This document shows positions 11,514 to 23,012 of a stretch of DNA of 64,000 nt, piece by piece. The DNA comes from Triglochin maritima (taxonomy: Eukaryota; Streptophyta; Magnoliopsida; Alismatales; Juncaginaceae). A program made the translations under genes and the position numbers. Where the stretch lies: positions 18,806,001 through 18,870,000 of the forward strand of contig OY821777.1 of assembly GCA_963682175.1 (NCBI GenBank), in the 5' to 3' direction. Every line of letters begins with the position of its first letter. Position 1 is the stretch's first letter. Below the pieces are notes generated by a model that was not told the origin of the DNA, did no database searches, and saw only the letters and a list, made by a program, of their open reading frames with translations.

Positions 11514-12887
11514 CCCACTTTTGAGGTTCCCATTTGATGTCCTTTGACAAATGAAGATGGGAACTTATGTTTGTACATAATTATATTCAAAAATAAAATA
11601 AAAAATAATACAATAAAAGACTCCTTCGGTGAGCATCGTTTATGTGGCTCCAAGAGTATTTGGGCAACATTTCTTTCCCGTATTTGAATCCCTTCTTTAG
11701 CATCTCATAGGTTTTGAGGGAATTCGGGTTTTTGTCCATCAACAGAGCCATGAACTTTCCTTTGTACTTCACGTTGGTGAGATCTTTCCTTTTTCATGCA
11801 TAAATCCATGTAGTATCTTGCTCACATTCATTGAGAACAATGCATGATTTAGGTGTGGGGGGTGTTTATCTATCTATATATTATATTCTTTTTAAAAAAT
11901 TAAAAAAATAAAAATAAAATAAATAAAATAAAAATTTATTCAATATTCCATGACATAGCTTAAGATTGAACCGCCAAAACCCGTGTACAAAATGCATTGA
12001 GTTTTTGTTCCTTATTATATAGTTCTGCTTGTAGAAATTATGACATAAATCTAAGTTCCAAAGAAATAACCCATTACCCTTTAAGACATGTATGCACTTA
12101 AATTAGATGAATCAAATCTTTGAAGTGGTTGATAAAAAGCAGAGGTTGAGGAAAATATACCAGGAAGTGTGGACTTCTAATAGCAATTAAGCCTTGAGGA
12201 AAATAAAAGTAAAAAAATGAATATATATATAAAGGAATAAAGTGAGGAAAGCACATTTTGCAAAATGATTACAAAACCCAAGCCTTCGAGTCACTGGTCC
12301 GTAGGGGTATCTTTAAACCGGGTAACTTGAGTCTGTCAGCTCGGGATTATCGACCAAACTCGCTACACGAATGCAAAAGGGTAAAAGTGTCAAAAAAGCA
12401 AATGTGTTGAATCACGAGGAAAAAATATACTTTAAGATACTCAAGGCCCAAAGCTAAAAAAATGATCCATGTCATGGTTGATCCGAATGATACTTCACCA
12501 CCAGAGGTGGCGTGCAAAATAATTTAAGTGATAACATGTGTAGAAGGGTTAGTGGTGTGAATATTGGAGGAATGAAGACCAAGTCAGATTTTTTATGGGT
12601 TAGATTTATATAATAAGCATGCAAGAATTCTAAGTAAGATGTATAAGGTTGAGGTAGAGATATTGAGAGTTATTAATGAAATGTTGAATTAAGACTTTGT
12701 GGGTGTGTCAACTGAAAACCCTCACGAGACAAAACTCGTCCTCTAAGATAACTTAGGGGTTTAAAGGTTTGTTGCACATGCTAAGTGCAACCGTGATTCC
12801 TACGAAAGTGAGTTAGGATTTCCCTGTTTTCATTTTTCTTATATTTTGCTTTGCTAGGGACTAGCAAAATCTAGGTGTGGGGGTATT
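11514..12887 (+). mobile_element. 3' internal non-coding region and polypurine tract
   Basis: No pol sequence lies between the gag stop and the 3' LTR. The beginning and end resemble 3291-3650 and 4680-4863. An A-rich low-complexity patch lies at 11880-11940. The G-rich tract GGTGTGGGGG (near 12874-12883) directly before the LTR is the likely plus-strand primer site. Confidence 0.7.
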
Positions 12888-14069
12888 TGATGCATTGTAT
12901 ACATTGCATCATATGTCTTTCATTTAGATTAATTTTATATCAATAAATGCTACTAAGGTATGTGTTTAGTCTTATTTACATAATATAGGGACCTGAATGC
13001 AAATTACCCATATCCCGAGCATAAATGCGTGCAAGAGACTCATTTCTATAATAAAGACCAAGTCAAGATTATCGGGATTCAAATGGAAGTTCATCCAAGC
13101 ATAAAAGCATTCAAATACCTAATTTCAAAAAGGTCAGGGACTTAAGCACAAAAGCAGTCAGGGACTTAATTGCAAAAGCCGAGGACCCTACTGCAAATTA
13201 CGAGTACCAAAAGATTATTTTGGAGAAGTTCTAGAGAAAAATAAATTTGGATCTCCAAATATATGAAGAAATTAACTCGGATCTCCAAAGATATGCAATA
13301 ATTAATCTGGACACGCAAATGACAGCTAAAACATACTATAAACACACAGGAAAAATCCGGGTCGATTCTGAGCCAAAAAGGTGGTGATTCCGCCGCACCT
13401 CATGTACAAATTGCGGCGATTCCGCCGCACAAAAGTTGATCCGTGTGCTCAAATTTTTACCAATGTTGTATTGGCGCGTGTACTTTCCTTTTATATATAG
13501 GGATCCCTTGTATCGGCTATAAATAGCCCCGAAACGATGTTGTAAAGGGTCCTTAGTTTTTGTTCCATACTTTAGTAATAAAATTCTGTTCTTTTATTTC
13601 TTGTTTTTAGTTTTCTTTTGTAGTTTCTCTAGGACCCCTTCTCATTCCCTCCATCCATGAGTTTCTAACTCTCTCCAAAGGGTGGGGGTGACGGATTTAG
13701 GGTGATGAGAAGAAGAATGATGTTATTATTTTAATTTCGTATTAGTATATTTTGATTACTTGAGTTTATATTGAATCATTTATCATGTATTGCGTTATAA
13801 CTAATGTGATTTATTATAAGTTTCAGATTTCTCTAAACAAAACCCGATATCTAAACCTCCACCCGCTGGACTCTCATCCATGGCTTTGTTGTTCTTGCTT
13901 TCGAAATTAATTAAAAACCAAAAATCTCAAACCAAACTTATTTCTCTCACTCTTTCTTCCTTAATCGAAAATCATAAAATAACAATATCTCTCCCTCCTT
14001 GTGTTCGACCCGTACCTGCCACGTCTTCATTGACATCGTGCACTTGCAGTATAAATAAAATTCTCATCA
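12888..14069 (+). mobile_element. 3' LTR of the 6.9-kb gag-only element
   Basis: This 1182-base LTR starts TGATGCATTG and ends CTCATCA, followed directly by target copy ACAAC (14070-14074). It matches the 5' LTR except for scattered substitutions and the missing MITE. It gives the empty-site sequence (ggactctcatccatgg) for the MITE insertion at 8205. Confidence 0.92.
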
Positions 14070-14074
14070 ACAAC

Positions 14075-14275
14075 AAATCTAAACTATCAAGTATCTATAA
14101 ACTCATATCGAATCTGTCGAGCAAACTAAATACTCTAGTAAAAAGTCTATACTATCAAGTATCTATCAAACTCATATCGAGCCTTTCGAGCAAACTGAAT
14201 ACTCCAGTAACTAATAACAAATCTAACCTATCAAGTATCTATCGAACACATATCGAGCCTATCGAGCAATAAACT
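14075..14275. repeat. 76-bp minisatellite, second part
   Basis: About 2.5 more units of the array at 6690-7209 lie here, with the words aaatctaaactatcaagtatctat and gagcaaactgaatactccagtaac. The LTR element split one array. Confidence 0.8.
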
Positions 14276-14325
14276 CATCAAAAAAAATAAATGGATCAAA
14301 TGAATTAACAACAATGAAGACAAAC

Positions 14326-14830
14326 TTACGCCTCTGTTTTAAGAAAACAATCGTGCAACATCAGCCTTGTGCTAGATGTTTTTCTCATGGCTTGTCCAGC
14401 TAAGCATCCTGGAAACTGGTATCTACAGTTTAAAACATACTGGGTGGCAAGCTGCTGAACGACCTCGTACGTCCAATACTGTAACACAAGGTTATAACCA
14501 TATATATTGTATTTTGCCTCTTTTGGTTGCCTTTTCACTTTCTTCTTTTTGTCATAGTATTCTTTCTGCTTAATTATGTGTTTCAGGCATGATGTTACAA
14601 TTTCTTATAAGACAACTTTCTCCATGGATACTTGAAAATGTAGTCCAGATCCTCAACCATCTTCACCATATCCGCTCATACGAATACCTTACCCTCTCGT
14701 GCATATAAAACACCTCCAATAAGGAAGCATAAACCTAATTTGTACACATCATCAACATTTCTACAATTTTTGAATGTCGCCTCCAACCGCGATATCTAAA
14801 GTTTTGGCTCTCCATTGAAATAATCCTTAT
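14326..14830 (-). pseudogene. DUF1985-like transposon protein remnant
   Basis: Reading the minus strand from about 14750 gives DVYKLGLCFLIGGVLYAREG, then (after a stop) a segment with MVKMVEDLDYIFKYPW. It continues at 14326-14538 with YNIYGYNLVLQYWTYEVVQQL. That order (hydrophobic 'fL.gvLy.re' helix, 'lv.dld.F..YPW', then 'GfplaLQ.W.yE') resembles the DUF1985 domain of plant ULP1-associated MULE-type transposons. Several stops and frame changes make it inactive. The assignment is by pattern recall only. It shares its strand with the remnant at 6240-6681. Confidence 0.55.
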
Positions 14831-15655
14831 AAGGCGGTCACTAGTAAGGTGAGCCTACAACTCAACATCTGACGGTACAATGTTGAAGTTTAAATCAAAT
14901 AGAAATGAACATCGTCATCTTTACTACTGTGGATCTTGTGCAATAGTAACTGATAGACAAGACACCGAAGAATTGTAATTCGGTCGCCTTGAATAACTAT
15001 TTGAATGGTGATTCCTTTGTCCTTTCCATTAACCCATATTCTCGAAACTTCCCTTTTATGTCATTCATAGGTGTACTGCCCCTATATGTCACATGGTTAG
15101 GGAAATGATCCTTAATTCAAACTATTAACTTCGACATATGCAAAAACAAAATAGAAAAAACCCACAACCAATTAAAAACATGGGGAAAATTGCAAAGAAA
15201 AAATAACCACTATCTCATATCGAGTAGTTATCGAACCCATCACGACAACCGAGCATACTATCTAGTCCTTATCGAGTACATATCAAGAACATCAAGCAAA
15301 CATAAATATTCCAGTAAATAACAACAAATCTAAACTATCGAAGTCTTGTTGAGCGCTTATCGAACCCATCAGGAAAACTAAATATTCCAGTAAATAACAA
15401 CAAATCAAACTATCGTGGTCAATTCCAACATTACGTCGAGCACAAAATAAATCTTTTCGATCCTGTCGAGCTCAACAGTTCTTATCACCCAAGGCAATCT
15501 TATCGAGCTCACATGTAATAATGCGTATAACACAAATAAATCTATATCAAGCTCATCGAGCCCAACAAATTGGAGTATCTTACCTCATCATATCAAGCTC
15601 CTATTGAGCCCATCGAGCTCACAGTTCTTAACACTCAAGTTATCCCATCGACCAC
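14831..15655. repeat. Diverged 'tatcgag' repeat region
   Basis: No gene is visible. From about 15210 the sequence consists of irregular copies of words such as 'tatcgaacccatc', 'atcgagctcac' and 'aataacaaatctaaactatcg', a decayed relative of the 76-bp array. Positions 14831-15200 are plain AT-rich sequence, possibly an intron or spacer of the minus-strand transposon. Confidence 0.5.
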
Positions 15656-16235
15656 AATAATAGAGTTCCTATCAAACAAATATCAAAACTTATCGATCTT
15701 TGTCGGAAATACTGAAAAATAGTCTGACTTCCATCGATTCAACCCAGTCCACAAAGCTCTGATCTAATCCTATCGATTTCACGTGTAAAAGGAATATAGT
15801 CCATCAAGCACAACAATCCAATTCCTATCGAACAAATATCAAACCTATTGATCTTTGTTTGAAACACTGAAAAATAGTCTGACTTCCATCGATTCAACCC
15901 AATCGACAAAGCTCTGATCTAGTCCTATCGATCTCACATGTAAAAGGAATCAAACTCATTGAGCACAACAATCGAGTTCCTATTGAACTAATATCGAACC
16001 TATCGAGCTTCGTGGGAAACACTAAAAAATGGTCTGACTTCCTTCGATTCAATCCAATCCACAAATATCCAATCTAATCCTATCGATCTCACATGTAAAA
16101 GGAATAGAACCTATCGAGTACAACAATCGAGTACCTATCAAACTAATATCGAACCGATTGAGCTTCGTCGAAAACACAGAAAAATGGTCCGACTTCCAAC
16201 GATTCAACCAAGTCCACAAAACTAAGATCAATACC
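15656..16235. repeat. Tandem repeat, about 155-bp unit, nearly four copies
   Basis: The phrase 'gaaacactgaaaaatagtctgacttcc' begins near 15700, 15860, 16016 and 16175. Each copy continues with 'atcgattcaacc.a.tccacaaa...tctgat.taatcctatcgat.tcac.tgtaaaaggaat'. Spacing is about 155 bases and copies differ by 5-15 percent by eye. This is a separate, longer unit than the 76-bp array. Both share 'tatcgag' words. Confidence 0.75.
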
Positions 16236-16588
16236 AATAAATGGAGGTAATCAACTACATTTATGATAGAAACAATAACCTAGCCTTAAAAACCATCAGA
16301 TCTATATCAAAAAACAAAAAAAAACTGACATTCATCATGGGTTTCAATGGAGGAGTTGTTCTCCGATCTGGGTTCGACACGATGGGGAAGCTCGATCTGG
16401 GTTCAACAGGGTCCGATGCTAGGTTCGATCCGGCTCAAGCTGCGTACGTTTGAGGGGTCGAGTGCAAAAGAGAATGGATGCACAAAAGAGAGAGTAGAGA
16501 ATGGATGCGTGAGAGAGATTTCTTCAGTTTATTTAAAGGGTAGGGATATTTTGGGGAGAAATAGAAACATAAGCATATTTTTAAGAGG
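16236..16588. other. Spacer before the hAT insertion
   Basis: Short ORFs on both strands have no recognisable domain. The phrases 'gatctgggttcgacac' and 'gatctgggttcaacag' form a short direct repeat (about 16367-16405). I see no gene here. Confidence 0.4.
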
Positions 16589-16596
16589 GTGTCAAT

Positions 16597-19110
16597 TAGA
16601 CCTGTCAAAATCAGACACGACACGATAACACGACACGATAATTTAGTGTATGGGTACAGGAACCTGGACACGAATACACGATAAGCATACATGACACGAT
16701 ACACGAATCCTTATAGGGTCGGGTCCGGGTATGAGGGTCTATACATGAAATACACGATAACATACACGATAAGGGTATCGTGTATATTAAGTATCCACGA
16801 TACACGATAGACATGATATACACGTTAGAACCTGATCCGATTAACCTAAACCAAACCGACTAATGTGAGCCCAAATTAACCCATCCAAAGATTCCAAACT
16901 CCAAAGTTCCGAACCCAATCCCAAATTAATCCCAACCAAACCCAAACCCTCACTCCTCACTCGTCCTCAGTTCCTCACCCTAACCCTAACTCGCCGCCAC
17001 TCCCCATCCAGCACCTCCTCTCCACCCTCACTTGGTTTGTTTCCTTCCCCACCCTCACTCGTCACTCCTCCTCATCCCTAACTCGCTGCCACTCCCCATC
17101 CAGCACCTCCTCTCGCTCCCACTCCCCATTTTCGGTAAAGTTTTGATGTTTGTGGGATCGAGGTTTGATTTGGGTCTGGTAAAGTTTCGACCTTTTGGGA
17201 TTTGCGTGCGATTTGGGAGTTTGGGTTAGTCAAGGTTTGATTTTTTAAGGTTTGCATTTGATTTGGTTTGCTATTGGAGTTCGTAAGTTCGCGTTCATTT
17301 TGGGATGTTTGAGTTGTTAGGGTTGAAGGTTCTACTCTAGAACATGAGTGTGCTGGAATTTGGGTCTCTTTTGGTTTGCTTTCGATTTGGGTTGTTTTGG
17401 AGTTTGATTGTTAATATTCGGACCAGTTGGGGGTGGGTTTTGATTTGGGTTGTTAATGAGCTACCCAATGTTGCGAATTTCAAGTTTTTTAGATTGGTTT
17501 TTGATATGACTGTCCATCTTTCTGCTTTTTTTATTTAGCGTTTGTTATGAATGTTAGTTTATGATAATGTTTCGATCTTTTTGAGGTTTTGATTTGATCT
17601 TTGATGTTCATGGACTATGATGTGTGGTGATGTTTTTAAGTTCTTCGATTTTTATTCAATTTGGTGAACTGTAGCCAAAGCTTGGATCTTACCGGGGTTG
17701 GCCTCCAATCTTGCAATGGCTGTGAGGATGTTTTGAATGTTTGCTTATGGTGGTCAAGGACTCAAAGGTTCCATCCATTTGGTTTTGAGTACCATTTTGG
17801 GTTTTTTGAGTTGGTGTATGGTAAAGATTCGACATTTTTGAACTTGGATGTTCAGGAAGTTTCAAATTTTCTATGTATTTGAATTGGGTTGTTTGTGAGC
17901 TACTACAGTCACAATCTTTCCACTTGTTTTTTTAATTGTGCTTTCTTTCTAGATAAGATATGTCAAAGTTTTTATCTTTATGCGATTTACGTTCCGTTTG
18001 CAGTTTCAAAAGTTTCATTTTTGGGTTTTCCAAGAGCTCTTCCTGAAAAACGAAAATGTTTCATGTTTGGATTTATCATTCTGACCTGAGGTTTCTCAAT
18101 ATATATGCGCTCTTTATATAATTCTTTTTTAGAAATTTTATGCAAAAAAAGATGCAGACTCGTTCTTGGAAAAATCAGAATTGATAGGTACTTGGAGGGG
18201 AAGAGACTTAATAGGCAAATTGATCTGGACATTCTTGCATATTGGAAATCTACTTAGTATAGATCTCCAAATCTTGCTCTTATGGCTATAGATATATTGT
18301 CTATTCCTGTATTTACAGTTGCTTTAGCTATTTTAGCTATTTATAGTTTTCTCAAAGGTACTTTAGCTATTTTCAATTATTGTTGTGAAACTATAATAAC
18401 ACTGATGCTCATGTTTTGTTTATATTTTTAGAGCCTTCATCAAGTAATTTGGGGAATACATAGAGGTTAGAGAATAACCTATGGAGCTACTTATACGGAA
18501 GACGTGAAGAAACAAAGTTGGAAGTAGAATGATTTGGATTTCGAGCCTTGGAAAATGAAATTGAAGTTTTGAGCTGTTATGTTATTTTGCATGTATTGTT
18601 AGACCATTATATGTTGTGAAACTATTTATTTGAAGTTTCGAACTTGAGAAAACTAGTATTATACTATAATTATCTTGTATTTTTTAGGTTTATTTGGTAT
18701 TTTCCGGAAATTCTACAAGTTCGTGTCTATCGTGTAATCGGGTCTTTATCGTGTCTATTATTGTATACAGGTATTATCGTGGTTAACTGGTTACTCGTGT
18801 ATATATGTATTTATCGTGTATTAGGTCATTATCGTGTATGTAGGTTTTTATCGTGTTTGTAGGTAATTATCGTGTATATAGGTAATCTTCGTGTCCATTC
18901 GTGTATTGTCGTGTTTCGTGTTACACGACCCGATAAGAAATCGTGTACAAATCGTGTCGTGTCCGTGTATACACGAAAATTATCGTGTCGTGTCCGTGTA
19001 TACACAAAAATTATCGTGTCCGTGTCCGGGTTCGTGTATACTCAATACTTGTTAGCATCCGATCATACACGTCACGATAAGACACGTACACGACCCGATT
19101 GACAGGCCTA
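16597..19110 (+). mobile_element. hAT-superfamily DNA transposon, 2.5 kb, decayed
   Basis: The element is bounded by the exact 8-bp duplication GTGTCAAT (16589-16596 and 19111-19118). Its terminal inverted repeats are TAGACCTGTCAAAATC at the left and the complement of TAGGCCTGTCAATC at the right. Subterminal regions (16610-16820 and 18730-19090) are crowded with CACGATAA/TTATCGTG words, often as GACACGACACGATAA, as expected of transposase-binding repeats in hAT elements. A degenerate transposase C-terminus lies at 18174-18330. Two copies of a C-rich phrase around 'ccactccccatccagcacctcctct' lie at about 16995 and 17090. Short ORFs in the termini are products of the repeats. Confidence 0.9.
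18174..18330 (+). pseudogene. hAT transposase C-terminal (dimerisation) region remnant
   Basis: From about 18183 one frame gives DRYLEGKRLNRQIDLDILAYWKST, a stop, then YRSPNLALMAIDILSIPV. The pattern 'L..YL.e......fdiL.wWk.n...yp.Ls.mA.diLsiP.stvasE' is the conserved C-terminal region of hAT transposases. One base appears missing just before DRYL and one stop interrupts the frame. No intact upstream catalytic part is visible, so the copy cannot encode transposase. Confidence 0.75.
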
Positions 19111-19169
19111 GTGTCAATGTGAGGGTTTTTTCCAATTTTGGGTCACTTTAAGCATAGAAACTCAAATTT

Positions 19170-19684
19170 TCCTTTAAGAATGGGTAGATATATAATTGAG
19201 TTTGTAGCTCCAGTGTTGGAGCAACATCCCAGACTGTGGGAGTGATTCAAATCCGCGATATTGTTCTTTGATTACATACATACCAATGCGTTTGGTGAAG
19301 GGAGATTTAAGAATGGGTGGATATTGTTCGTGGATTTGCAGTACATAACTGCCATCTGGTCTCCATCTGACAAGGAGATCGGATTGTGTAACTCTCAAAT
19401 GGTGCTCAAGTGTTGAGCGAGACTCGAGGAGAGGATAAGGATGTGAGGTGTACCAAACCTATATAAATCCTCATGTCACACTTGTGGTTTGCATTTTCTA
19501 ATTTTCCAGTTTTAAATTCCCCATTAGTTTTGATTTTAGCTTACTCTGTCCAACCCTCCTTTAAACTTGTGTCCTAGATCCTACATGGTTATCTTTTGAA
19601 TCTACTTGCGTCACTCCTTCACATGCATTCTAGAAATAATCTCTTTTGAGGAGTAGAGAGAGGGAGAAGATGAGAGAATGAAGT

Positions 19685-19719
<35 letters not shown>

Positions 19720-20930
19720 TATAGTGTAACTCTCGAATGGTACTCAAGGGTTGAGTGAGATTCGAGGAGAGGATAAGGATGTGAGGTGTTCTGAACCTAT
19801 ATAAATCTTCGTGCCATACTTGTGGTTTGCATTTTCTTATTCTCTAGTTTTATATTCCCTATTAGTTTCGATTTTAGCTTAGTCTGTTCAACCCTCCTTT
19901 AAACATGTATCCTATATCCTACACGGTTATCTTTTGAATCTACTAGCGTCACTCCGTCACAGGCTAGAAATAATCTCCTTTGAGGGGTAGAGGGAGTGAG
20001 AGGGAGAGGATGAGAGAATGAAGCGCGTGACACACACATACAAACATATAGTGTAACTCTTGAATGGTGCTCAAAGGTTAAGCGAGACTCGAGGAGAGGA
20101 TATGGATGCGAGGTGTGCCAAACCTATATAAATCTTCGTGTCACACTTGTGGTTTGCATTTTATTATTCTCTAGTTTTAAATTCCCCATTAGTTTTGATT
20201 TTATCTTAGTATGTTCAACCCTCCTTTAAACTTGTATCCCAGATCCTACATGGTTATCTCTTGAATCTACTTGCGTCACTCCTTCACGGGCTAAAATAAT
20301 CTCCTTTGAGGGGTAGAGAGAGGGAGAGGATGAGAGAACGAAGTACGTGCGCGCGCACACACACACATACACATGCACTCGGTGAAGGGAGATTTAAGAA
20401 TGGGTGGATATATAATTGAGTTGGTAGCTCCAGTGTTGGAACAACATCCCAGGTTGTGGGGGTGATTCAAATCTGCGATATGGTTTGTGGATTACATACA
20501 TACACATGTGTTTGGTGAAGGGAGATTTAAGAATGGGTGGATATATATAATTGAGTTTGTAGCTCCATTGTTGGAGCAACATCCTATCCCGTGGGAGTGA
20601 TTCAAATCCGCGATATTGTTCGTGGATTTGCGATACGTACCTGCTGTCTGGTCTCCGTCTGACAAGGAGATTGGATAGGGGAACTCTTGAATGGTGCTCA
20701 AAGGTTAAGCGAGACTCGAGGAGAGGATAAGAATGCGAGGTCTCCCAAACCTAGATAAATCTTCGTGTCACACTTGTGGTTTGAATTTTTTTAATTCTCT
20801 AGTTTTAAATTCCAATTAGTTTCGATTTTAGCTTAGTCTGTTCAACCTTCCTTTAAACTTGTATTCTAGATCCTACATGGTTATCCTAGAATCTACTTGC
20901 GTCGTTCCTTCACACGCTAGAAATATTTTA
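19170..20930. repeat. Tandem duplicated block, about 330-bp unit, four partial copies
   Basis: A unit beginning 'gtgtaactct.gaatggt.ctcaa.ggtt.ag.gagactcgaggagaggata' starts near 19385, 19724, 20051 and 20680. It runs through 'ttcgtgtcacacttgtggtttgcatttt' to 'gagagaatgaag'. A second unit ('attgagtttgtagctccagtgttggagcaacatccca') occurs near 19195, 20415 and 20550. A CA dinucleotide run lies at 19686-19714 and a shorter one near 20354. No domain is recognised. Short ORFs repeat with the units and are not taken as genes. Confidence 0.75.
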
Positions 20931-21830
20931 CAACTCCACATGCAGTTGCATGGGTTGGAACAAGGAGATCAATAGGTGATGGATTTCTTGCAGAAAGCAA
21001 AGGAGTGTGTTGATGATTTGGCGGCCATAGGTCGTCCTTAATTTGGATCTTGAGGATCTTAATGTGTTTGTTTTCAAATGTTTAAATGCTGATTTCAGAG
21101 ATCTCCTCAGTCTCCATTCGTGGCACTCTTTCTTACTTCGAGTTGATGGGGTATCTTCTAAGTCGTGAGATTCAACATAAAATGTCTATTTTGGTGGTTG
21201 TTGCAAACCATCTCCAACGGTAAATCTGTCAAATGTTGTTCGATATGCGTGCGATTAATGATCGTGGTGCTTGAAGCCGTCACGGACGTGGTTGTCACTG
21301 AAATCCTTTTCGGCCATGTAGATTTTATGGTCATACCAATCATACGTGCCCGTGAAAGATGCTTCCAAATTAAGGCTAAAGGCATGTACTTGACTATATA
21401 TTGGAGTGGGAATGTGCCTCGCCCACTGTCGTCGATCGTATTCTTCAACTTCAATGGTGACTCCGTACTCTTCATCACCGATGGGAGATCGAACAAGTAA
21501 TCTAGCTAGCATCCTTATAAGCAACATGTATCTAGCTAGCATCCTTATAAGCAACAGATACCTCAGACTACTTTGTTGACACTGCAGCTACCCATCACAT
21601 GGTTCCTGATGTTTCTGCACTATCATTTCACAAGGACATCGACTTCTTTCCATCGCTAAGTTCACCCATGATATATAACTCAGTTTCTGTAGAGTTCTTC
21701 TCTAATCATTTTGTTTTGAAAGATTGGCAGTCAGGGAGTTGCATACATGTTGCGTGGATTTTTCCTTTTTGCTTATCACTTGTTCGTCAATTGGCCCCCA
21801 CCACAGATTTGATGTGACGAAGTTTGTTAT
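20931..21830 (+). pseudogene. Ty1/copia gag-protease relic
   Basis: At about 20975-21100 the plus strand reads MDFLQKAKECVDDLAAIGRP followed by a leucine-rich stretch, as in copia gag ('yl.k.k.l.d.LaaiG.pl...dl...vl.gL'). Near 21310-21350 is FRPCRFYGHTNHTC, a CCHC knuckle whose first Cys is Phe. At about 21560-21640 is DYFVDTAATHHMVPDVSAL, matching the copia protease start where D(S/T)GAS/T is the active site; here the Gly is Ala. Frames shift between pieces. A 27-base direct repeat (ctagctagcatccttataagcaaca) lies at about 21501-21555. Confidence 0.6.
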
Positions 21831-22850
21831 TTCTGAAAGCATTTGTAGTCATGATCTTTTAAAAAAGAACATCTCAATTTTCTTTCTCCGCTATGTCAGT
21901 TTTTTCACTTCACAACATTTAAATTGTGTTTGGTTGCTTGGACTGTAATGCCTTTTTGGGTTGGAGTTGTGGCAAGAGTTCCTGCCACTCCACATCAATA
22001 ATCACAAAATAGCTTCTACCGTTTGGTTGAAGAATAATTGTTTTCTCCTCTTGCCCTTGATCAGCAAATGTCCTCTGCAACCTGCAACAAACTTTCTTTT
22101 CTATTTAACGATCGCAGCTGCCACCTCTTCAATAAATTCACTTGTATCAGCGTAGTTAGCATATGATTTCTATATTTATATAGTATTTTCAAAATACAAT
22201 ATTTATATAGCAATATGAGTGTCTATTCGTAGAACATGAGAAGATATTTCCATTTCAAAACATTTCAATAATCTCTCTTAATTAAAATCAATACAAAATA
22301 TAAATGGGTCCCACAACAATTAAAAAAACCCAAAAAAAACATGATCCGCATGTTCAACCGCATGATCGTGGGTTGGAGGGATAAAAAAACTATTTTTTAT
22401 CCCACGATCTGCTCACGATCGTGGGAAAGAGCACTATCGCTGGTGCTCTGCTCTTAGTTCTCCTTGCCTTTTTATGCTTCAAACCCTACCAGATTGTGTC
22501 AAACCTGCAATCTTAATAAGACGATGGGGATGTATGGGGCCCTTGTCAACAACATACGGTATTGGTCATAAATATTATGTCTTTGCTAGATGATAATACA
22601 AAACATTAATATGTGAAAACCACCTATAGGTCACTCTAGTTATTGTAGAAACTCATACCAATAGAACCCTCTCTAGTCTAAGGGGTAGAATTGTAACATT
22701 TCAAAATTTAGTGGGTGTATGTGTTACTTAAGCGTAATTGAAGGGGCAATATATAATTTACCCAAGAATGGGACATAAGATAATATATGATTTGATTTAA
22801 AAAGGAAAAAAAGAAATAGAAATGACGTATTATATGTGATCCGGACCAAT
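21831..22850. other. AT-rich spacer between the copia relic and the peptidase gene
   Basis: I see no conserved coding sequence. Around 22340-22440 the words 'catgatcgtgggttggaggg' and 'cacgatcgtggg' form a loose inverted structure that may be a worn MITE end. The last 200 bases are probably the promoter side of the downstream gene. Confidence 0.4.
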
Positions 22851-23012
22851 CAAAATTCTCCAAAAGAATCCCCCATTTTTCCTCCACAACTCTAACTCCC
22901 CCGTCAAAAGTCGTCTTCTTCCCCTCCCCGATCGCGTCCGTCCCGATTAGGTTTCCCCTTCCAAAACCCTAATTCCCACCTCCGACCCCCGCACCGACAC
23001 CTCCGGTTCCCG
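22851..23012 (+). promoter_or_regulatory. Proximal promoter / 5' UTR of the signal peptide peptidase gene
   Basis: The region just upstream of ATG 23013 is C/T-rich (for example cttcttcccctccccgatcg near 22915-22935) with no clear TATA box. This resembles the pyrimidine-patch promoters and leaders of constitutively expressed plant genes. The transcription start cannot be placed. Confidence 0.35.

Larger units (their letters stand above)
7215..14069 (+). mobile_element. Complete non-autonomous (gag-only) LTR retrotransposon, 6.9 kb
   Basis: The element has a 5' LTR (7215-8728), a primer-binding site just inside it, one gag-like ORF, a purine-rich tract and a 3' LTR (12888-14069). It is flanked by the 5-bp direct repeat ACAAC at 7210-7214 and 14070-14074, which marks the insertion. 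LTRs start TGA(C/T)GCATTG and end CTCATCA. No protease, reverse transcriptase or integrase is present, so movement would have needed proteins from another element. The primer site resembles the TGGCGCCGTTGCCGGGG class of Tat/Athila Ty3 elements. Confidence 0.92.

Noticed and set aside
16435..19102. Several ORFs of 65-90 codons at both ends of the hAT element
   Set aside because: They translate CACGATAA/TTATCGTG subterminal repeats (Tyr/Ser/Arg-rich text) on both strands and have no independent support.
21158..21554. Roughly 100-112-codon minus-strand ORFs opposite the copia relic
   Set aside because: The plus strand holds recognisable gag, knuckle and protease fragments in order, so the minus-strand frames are incidental.
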